Below, in pieces: positions 7,446 through 11,192 of a stretch of DNA of 11,192 nucleotides (position 1 is the first letter of the stretch; each line of letters begins with the position of its first letter). The notes beneath the pieces are model-generated. The model saw nothing but the letters and a program-made list of their open reading frames with translations. It had not been told where the DNA came from and ran no database searches. Made by a program: the position numbers and the translations under genes. Source of the DNA: Planctomycetota bacterium (lineage in GTDB: Bacteria; Planctomycetota; MHYJ01; JACPRB01); NCBI GenBank assembly GCA_016200125.1, contig JACQFK010000359.1:1-11192 (forward strand). The letters are read 5' to 3'.

Positions 7446-8528
7446 ATGATGTTCTGGCTGGCGCTGATTGCTCCGCTCCTGATGGCGGCACCCCAGGATG
7501 ACCTCCGCCAGGAGGTCGAGAAGCTCAAGAAGCAGAACTTGGAGCTGCAGGAGCGCCTGAGCCTCCTCGAGCAGTCCGCGCTGGAGAACGCCCAGACCAT
7601 CCAGCGGCTCCGCCAGGTGGTGAAGCTGCTCGAAGCGCAGGGCCCCTCCGCGGAACCCGCCGGGCCCAAGACCCCCGGCGGCCCCGCGCCGAAGCCCGAG
7701 ATCGGCCCCGACAAGGTCATCCGCGCCAAGCTCGTCTACGTCGACGCGAAGGAGAACTTCGTCGCGCTCAGCGTCGGCAAGAAGGACAAGGTCGAGGTCG
7801 GCTACAAGTTCCAGATCATGCGCGAAACCTATGAGAACGGCGGCGAGAACCGGCTGGTGCCGCTGGGCGTGGGCCAGGTCGAGAAATTCCTGGGCCAGGA
7901 CACCCACGCGAAGCTGAACATCATCGAGGGCAAGGTCTCCGACATGAAGGTGGACGACCTGGCGGTCGCCATCCGCCGCATCAGCGACACGTCGCCGGTC
8001 AAGGAAGACGGCAAGGCGACGCCGAAGCCCGAGGTCCCGGAACCCCCGAAGGACGGCGTGTTCACGATCACCGGCAAGATGGGCGCGGGCGGCCACGTCC
8101 TCAATTACGGCTCCGTGATGGGCGCCCACCAGACCCAGTTGCTCTACGTCTACAAGGACGGAAAGTTCAAGGCGAAGCTGCGCCTCGACAAGGTCGAGAA
8201 GCAGCACTCCGTGGGCTACGTCGTCGACGGCACGATGGAACTCCCGCCCGAGCAGGGCGACCAGGTCTACGTGAAGGAGCTCAACAAGGTGTTCGCGGGC
8301 AAGGTGGCGCTCTCCGATGAGAAGCGCGGCGTGCTCGCGGTCGACCTGCGCCAGCGCGACGGCGTGAAGCCCGGCATGCACTGCGAGGTGCGCCGCCTCG
8401 GCCAGAAGATCGGCAGCGTCCTGATCACCGAAGTCCAGAATTGGGGCTCCTGGGCCAAGCCCGAAGGCGACCTCCGCATCGACCAGATCCAGAAGGGCGA
8501 CTTTGTCGAGGTCATTGAGGAGAAGTAG
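7446..8528 (+). CDS. Exported coiled-coil protein with three FlgT-C-like beta repeats
   Basis: This 360-residue protein has no name I can assign. Residues 1-15 form a short hydrophobic leader (FWLALIAPLLMAA) that could be a signal peptide cut near LMA-AP, although it lacks the usual positive N-terminus and has no lipobox Cys. A coiled coil spans about 16-66 (leucine heptads: VEKLKKQNLELQERLSLL). A Pro/Gly/Ala linker (66-88) leads to three related beta-rich units at about 90-176, 203-276 and 281-358. Each reads as a small barrel with a core such as VGKKDKVEVGYKFQI or RDGVKPGMHCEVRR and ends in a GD-V-V or DDLAVA strand. The pattern recalls the C-terminal domain of FlgT-like proteins, but that is an inference. 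It has its own promoter and strong ribosome site, is divergent from the recG cluster, and ends at a hairpin pair. A periplasmic or envelope scaffold role fits best. Confidence 0.85.
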   Translation: MMFWLALIAPLLMAAPQDDLRQEVEKLKKQNLELQERLSLLEQSALENAQTIQRLRQVVKLLEAQGPSAEPAGPKTPGGPAPKPEIGPDKVIRAKLVYVDAKENFVALSVGKKDKVEVGYKFQIMRETYENGGENRLVPLGVGQVEKFLGQDTHAKLNIIEGKVSDMKVDDLAVAIRRISDTSPVKEDGKATPKPEVPEPPKDGVFTITGKMGAGGHVLNYGSVMGAHQTQLLYVYKDGKFKAKLRLDKVEKQHSVGYVVDGTMELPPEQGDQVYVKELNKVFAGKVALSDEKRGVLAVDLRQRDGVKPGMHCEVRRLGQKIGSVLITEVQNWGSWAKPEGDLRIDQIQKGDFVEVIEEK

Positions 8529-8561
8529 CCCCCAGCCGGGGGCTGTCGCGTCAACGCGACA
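8528..8561 (+). terminator. Two adjacent hairpins after the coiled-coil gene, probable terminator
   Basis: GCCCCC (8528-8533) pairs with GGGGGC (8538-8543) around the loop AGCC, beginning on the last base of the stop codon. TGTCGCGT (8544-8551) then pairs perfectly with ACGCGACA (8554-8561), leaving CA between the arms. No U-tract follows, so this may be a rho-assisted or 3'-protecting structure rather than a classic intrinsic terminator. Both stems are symmetric and could also serve coaD from the other side. Confidence 0.55.
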
Positions 8562-8734
8562 AGCTGCAAGCTCCTGGTTACCAAGGATTTGCCGGCCTCA
8601 ACCCCTCGATTTCGCAATCCCCCACCGGCCGAGCTCATCTCCGTCCTCCACCCTGTAGTGCGGCGAGAGGCGGTCTTCTCGACAGAGAATCGGATCGACT
8701 TGCGAATATTCACGGGGGACAGCGGCTGCCGGAT
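8562..8734. other. Convergent gap without a supported gene
   Basis: This 173-nt stretch lies between the coiled-coil gene (+) and coaD (-). It begins with a short direct repeat, AAGCT-GC-AAGCT (8561-8572). A weak five-pair hairpin, TTCTC-GACA-GAGAA, lies around 8676-8692. I see no tRNA cloverleaf and no ORF with start, ribosome site and protein-like composition. It probably holds 3' untranslated ends only. Confidence 0.5.
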
Positions 8735-9214
8735 CTACTTCTTGAATTTGGCTTTGAGCCGCTTCTCCACTTCCTTCGGCAGGAACGAACTGACGTCCCC
8801 GCCCATGGACGCCGCTTCCTTGATGAAGCGCGAGCTGACGAAGGAGTACTCCTCGTGCGCCATGACGAAGACCGTCTCGATGTCGGCGGCGAAGGTGCGG
8901 TTGGTCAGCGCCATCTGGTACTCGTACTCGAAGTCGGAGATGGTGCGGATGCCGCGCAGGATCACCGTCGCCTTCCGCTTGTGGACGTAGTCGACCACCA
9001 GGCCGTCGAAGCCGTCGACCTCGACGTTCTTGAAGGCGCGGGTGACCTCTCGGATCATCTCGACGCGCTCGTCCTTGGTGAAGAGGGCCTTCTTGGCGGG
9101 GTTGTCGCCGACCGCGACGATGACCTTGTCGAAGACCTTGGTGCCGCGCTTGATCACGTCGAGGTGGCCGTTGGTGATCGGGTCGAAGCTGCCGGGATAG
9201 ACGGACGTGCTCAT
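8735..9214 (-). CDS. coaD: Phosphopantetheine adenylyltransferase (CoaD)
   Basis: This cytoplasmic enzyme transfers AMP from ATP to 4'-phosphopantetheine, the penultimate step of coenzyme A synthesis. Its 159 residues match the family length. The nucleotidyltransferase motif is YPGSFDPITNGHLDV at 6-20, with TNGH including His17. Substrate-site segments follow: LRGIRTISDFEYEYQMA at about 86-102, and the ATP-binding SSRFIKEAA at 127-135. The tail is lysine-rich (KRLKAKFKK). The ATG at 9214-9212 overlaps the ugd stop (ATGA), with GGGGAGG just upstream. It is the last gene of the lptD-ugd-coaD operon, and the pairing with envelope genes is probably only positional. All expected motifs are present. 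Confidence 0.97.
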   Translation of the reverse strand: MSTSVYPGSFDPITNGHLDVIKRGTKVFDKVIVAVGDNPAKKALFTKDERVEMIREVTRAFKNVEVDGFDGLVVDYVHKRKATVILRGIRTISDFEYEYQMALTNRTFAADIETVFVMAHEEYSFVSSRFIKEAASMGGDVSSFLPKEVEKRLKAKFKK

Positions 9215-10503
9215 GGCCTCCCCACGCTCCTGTAGGTGAAGCCCAGCTCGCGCATCTTCGCGGGGTCGAACAGGTTCCGCCCGTCGATGAGCGTCGGGTG
9301 GGCCATCGCCTTCTTCATCTTCTTCCAGTCTATCCCACGGAACTCGTCCCATTCGGTGAGAAGCAGCGCGCAGTCGGCGCCCTGGGCGGCCTCGAGGGGG
9401 CCGGCGCAGAAGGTCACGTCCTTCAGGTGGGGCCGGGCCTTCTCCATCGCCTGCGGGTCGTAGGCCCGGACCCTCGCGCCGCGCTCGGCGAGGCGCTGAA
9501 CCACCGCCAGGCCCACCGACTCGCGGAGGTCGTCGGTGTTCGGCTTGAAGGAGAGGCCGAGCGCGCAGATGACCTTGCCCTTCACGATCCAGAGCTCCTC
9601 CTCGACCTTGCGGATGAAGCTCTCCTTCGCCTCCTGGTTGACCTTCATCACCTCGCGCAGGATGCCGAAGTCGTAGCCCAGGTCGCGCGAGATCGCCTCG
9701 AAGGCGGCCACGTCCTTCGGGAAGCAGGAGCCGCCGTAGCCGATGCCGGCGTTGAGGAAGCTGGCCCCGATCCGCTTGTCCATCCCCATGCCCCGCACGA
9801 CCTCCGTGACGCTGGCGCCGGCCTTGTCGCAGACGGCGGCGAGGGCGTTGGCGTAGGAGATCTTCAGCGCCAGGAAGGAGTTCGAGGCGTGCTTGATCAG
9901 CTCCGCGCTCTTGATGTCGGTCACCACGATCGGCGCCTTGAAGGGCTTGTAGAGGTCGCGCAGGATCATCTCCGCGCGGTGGGTCCCCACGCCGAAGACG
10001 ATGCGGTCGGGATGCAGCGTGTCCGCGATCGCCGACCCTTCGCGCAGGAACTCGGGGTTCGAGGCGACGTCGAAGTCGACCCCCTTCTTCGCGTACTTGC
10101 CGATCACCGATTTCACGTGGCCGCCGGTCCGCACCGGCACCGTGCTCTTCTCCACCACGAGGCGGTACTCGCCCAGCGCGCGGGCGATGTCCCGCGAGAC
10201 CGCCTCGATGTAGGAGAGGTCGGCGCCGCCCGACGCCGTGGGCGGCGTGGGGACGCAGATGAACACGACCTTGCCGAAGGCGACGGCCTCCGCGTTCGTG
10301 CCCCCGAAGCGGAGGCGGCCGGCCTTCATGTTCTTGAGCACCAGCGGCTCGAGGCCGGGCTCGTAGATGGGCATTTTGCGGGACTTGAGCAGCTTGATCT
10401 TGCGCTCGTCGCTGTCGACGCAGAGGACCTTGTGGCCGCGCTCGGCGAGGCAGGCGCCCGTGATGAGGCCGACGTGACCGGTGCCGATGATGGAGACGTT
10501 CAT
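9211..10503 (-). CDS. ugd: UDP-glucose 6-dehydrogenase family protein
   Basis: This NAD-dependent enzyme oxidises UDP-glucose twice to UDP-glucuronate, a precursor for LPS, capsule or exopolysaccharide sugars. It has 430 residues. The N-terminal Rossmann motif is GTGHVG at 7-12. EKSTVPVRTG lies at 118-127. The substrate segment has Lys204 and Asn208 in LIKHASNSF, and GYGGSCFPKD carries catalytic Cys260 and Asp264. These positions match the well-studied Ugd enzymes exactly. A C-terminal UDP-binding domain follows (LSFKPNTDDLRES, then DGRNLFDP). The ATG at 10503 is chosen over an in-frame TTG two codons upstream because MNVSIIG is the natural family start. It lies 33 nt after probable lptD and overlaps coaD by 4 nt. 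Related dehydrogenases that act on other UDP-sugars cannot be fully excluded. Confidence 0.93.
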   Translation of the reverse strand: MNVSIIGTGHVGLITGACLAERGHKVLCVDSDERKIKLLKSRKMPIYEPGLEPLVLKNMKAGRLRFGGTNAEAVAFGKVVFICVPTPPTASGGADLSYIEAVSRDIARALGEYRLVVEKSTVPVRTGGHVKSVIGKYAKKGVDFDVASNPEFLREGSAIADTLHPDRIVFGVGTHRAEMILRDLYKPFKAPIVVTDIKSAELIKHASNSFLALKISYANALAAVCDKAGASVTEVVRGMGMDKRIGASFLNAGIGYGGSCFPKDVAAFEAISRDLGYDFGILREVMKVNQEAKESFIRKVEEELWIVKGKVICALGLSFKPNTDDLRESVGLAVVQRLAERGARVRAYDPQAMEKARPHLKDVTFCAGPLEAAQGADCALLLTEWDEFRGIDWKKMKKAMAHPTLIDGRNLFDPAKMRELGFTYRSVGRP

Positions 10504-10536
10504 GGTCAAAATTCCCGTTTCCGAGGGTCTGCGGAA

Positions 10537-11192
10537 TCAGCGGTCGGTCGGGGCCTCCACCGCTTCTCCCGGCCTGAACAGGTGGCTCCGGCGCAGCCCC
10601 GCCTTGCCCAGGAACTTCGGGACGAAGGCGACCAGGAAGCGGTTCTCGTCGCGGGTGAACTCCCGCTCGAAGACCACTTCGACCGCGAAGTCGTGGAAAT
10701 CCCGCGACACCACCAGCTCCTGCTTGAGGTACTCGCCCGCCCGGAAGTCGTACTGGCCGGACACCGACACGCTCCACTTCGGCGTCAGCGCCCAGGTCAT
10801 TCCCAGCGAGAAGGCGTCCGTGACCCCCTTCACCCTCGTCTGGCCCACCGAGCAGGTGAACCCCTCGACCGGGGTGACGGTGACCCCCACCTCCCGGACT
10901 TCCTCGGCGTGAGTCAGGGGATTATACTCGCCGTCCGCGACGACCGTGAACAAATTGCGCGGCCGCAGGGAGAAGTCGTAGTGGACGTTCGACCAGCTGC
11001 GGCGGCGGTAGAGCCCCGAGCCCGGGTCGGAGGCGAGGGGGATCCAGTTGAAGGGCGCAACCTGGTTGTTGGCGTTGGCGGCCCTCGTGTCGCGCAGGCT
11101 GTCCGGGTAGTACTCAATCCCGAGGGTGAAGGTCATGAACTCGAAGGGCTTGTTGGAGGCGTCCCGGGTGAGGAAGCGCTGGCGGATCTCGA
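10537..11192 (-). CDS. lptD: Probable LPS-assembly protein LptD, C-terminal beta-barrel, 5' part outside window
   Basis: This is the last 217 residues of a large outer-membrane barrel. The sequence alternates hydrophobic and polar residues with frequent aromatics, as in transmembrane beta-strands: RQRFLTRD, LGIEYYPDS, SNVHYDFSLRPRNLF, DGEYNPLTH, WSVSVSGQYDF, and a final NRFLVAFVPKF. The arrangement RQRF, then EYYPD, then L-W-YD segments, then V-R-hDF, resembles the end of LptD/OstA, which inserts LPS into the outer leaflet. That is a motif-level judgement, because the N-terminal OstA domain and the conserved cysteines are not visible here. A roughly 19-residue polar tail follows the last strand, so the protein does not end in the usual terminal aromatic. 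Two LptB-type ATPases elsewhere in the window support LPS export in this organism. Another outer-membrane barrel remains possible. Confidence 0.62.
   Translation of the reverse strand, partial: EIRQRFLTRDASNKPFEFMTFTLGIEYYPDSLRDTRAANANNQVAPFNWIPLASDPGSGLYRRRSWSNVHYDFSLRPRNLFTVVADGEYNPLTHAEEVREVGVTVTPVEGFTCSVGQTRVKGVTDAFSLGMTWALTPKWSVSVSGQYDFRAGEYLKQELVVSRDFHDFAVEVVFEREFTRDENRFLVAFVPKFLGKAGLRRSHLFRPGEAVEAPTDR

Noticed and set aside
8267..8990. ORFs covering the 8562-8734 gap on either strand
   Set aside because: Both run antisense into the coiled-coil gene or coaD, lack a ribosome site, and show no protein-like pattern in the non-overlapping part.
10504..10509. TTG start for ugd two codons upstream
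   Set aside because: The family start MNVSIIG at the ATG of 10503 is standard, and the TTG has no better ribosome site.
9215..10777. Minus-strand frame continuous with coaD and extending upstream to 10777
   Set aside because: The upstream portion is a shadow of ugd and the barrel gene. CoaD has a family-typical start at 9214 with ATGA coupling.

Overview
The window is GC-rich bacterial chromosome with almost no non-coding space: genes abut or overlap by 4 nt (ATGA/GTGA junctions) and GTG starts are common. It encodes LPS-export parts (two LptB-type ATPases and the end of a probable LptD barrel), so the host is very likely a diderm that makes LPS. Two traits lean towards Planctomycetota or a related environmental lineage: a signal peptidase I carrying a large beta-rich insert, and a DUF6677-like membrane protein next to lptB. 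That placement is inferred from gene style only; there is no rRNA gene and no marker phylogeny here.

Layout from left to right. (1) The + strand pair lepA (3' half only) and lepB, joined by an ATGA overlap. (2) A short convergent gap holding an inverted array of a 7-bp repeat, probably a two-way terminator. (3) A six-gene minus-strand cluster, read from about 7345 down to 2840: a small DUF1858-like protein, recG, an LptB paralog with a damaged ABC signature, canonical lptB, a DUF6677-like membrane protein and a 65-residue two-helix membrane protein. (4) A divergent promoter region around 7346-7445, with a near-consensus sigma-70-type promoter facing right. (5) A + strand exported coiled-coil protein with three beta-domain repeats, followed by two back-to-back hairpins. 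(6) A minus-strand operon of probable lptD (5' part outside the window), ugd and coaD.

A cell-envelope theme links most genes: protein export and maturation (lepB), LPS transport (lptB pair, lptD), sugar-nucleotide supply (ugd) and an exported coiled-coil protein. recG (fork rescue), lepA (translation) and coaD (CoA synthesis) are housekeeping genes. Nothing looks like a phage, IS element, CRISPR array, toxin-antitoxin or defence island. The strongest unusual signal is the tandem lptB duplication, in which the upstream copy has LPWGE in place of LSGGE and lacks the conserved LptB C-terminus, while its Walker A, Walker B and H-loop motifs are intact. This suggests an asymmetric ATPase pair or a regulatory or decaying copy.
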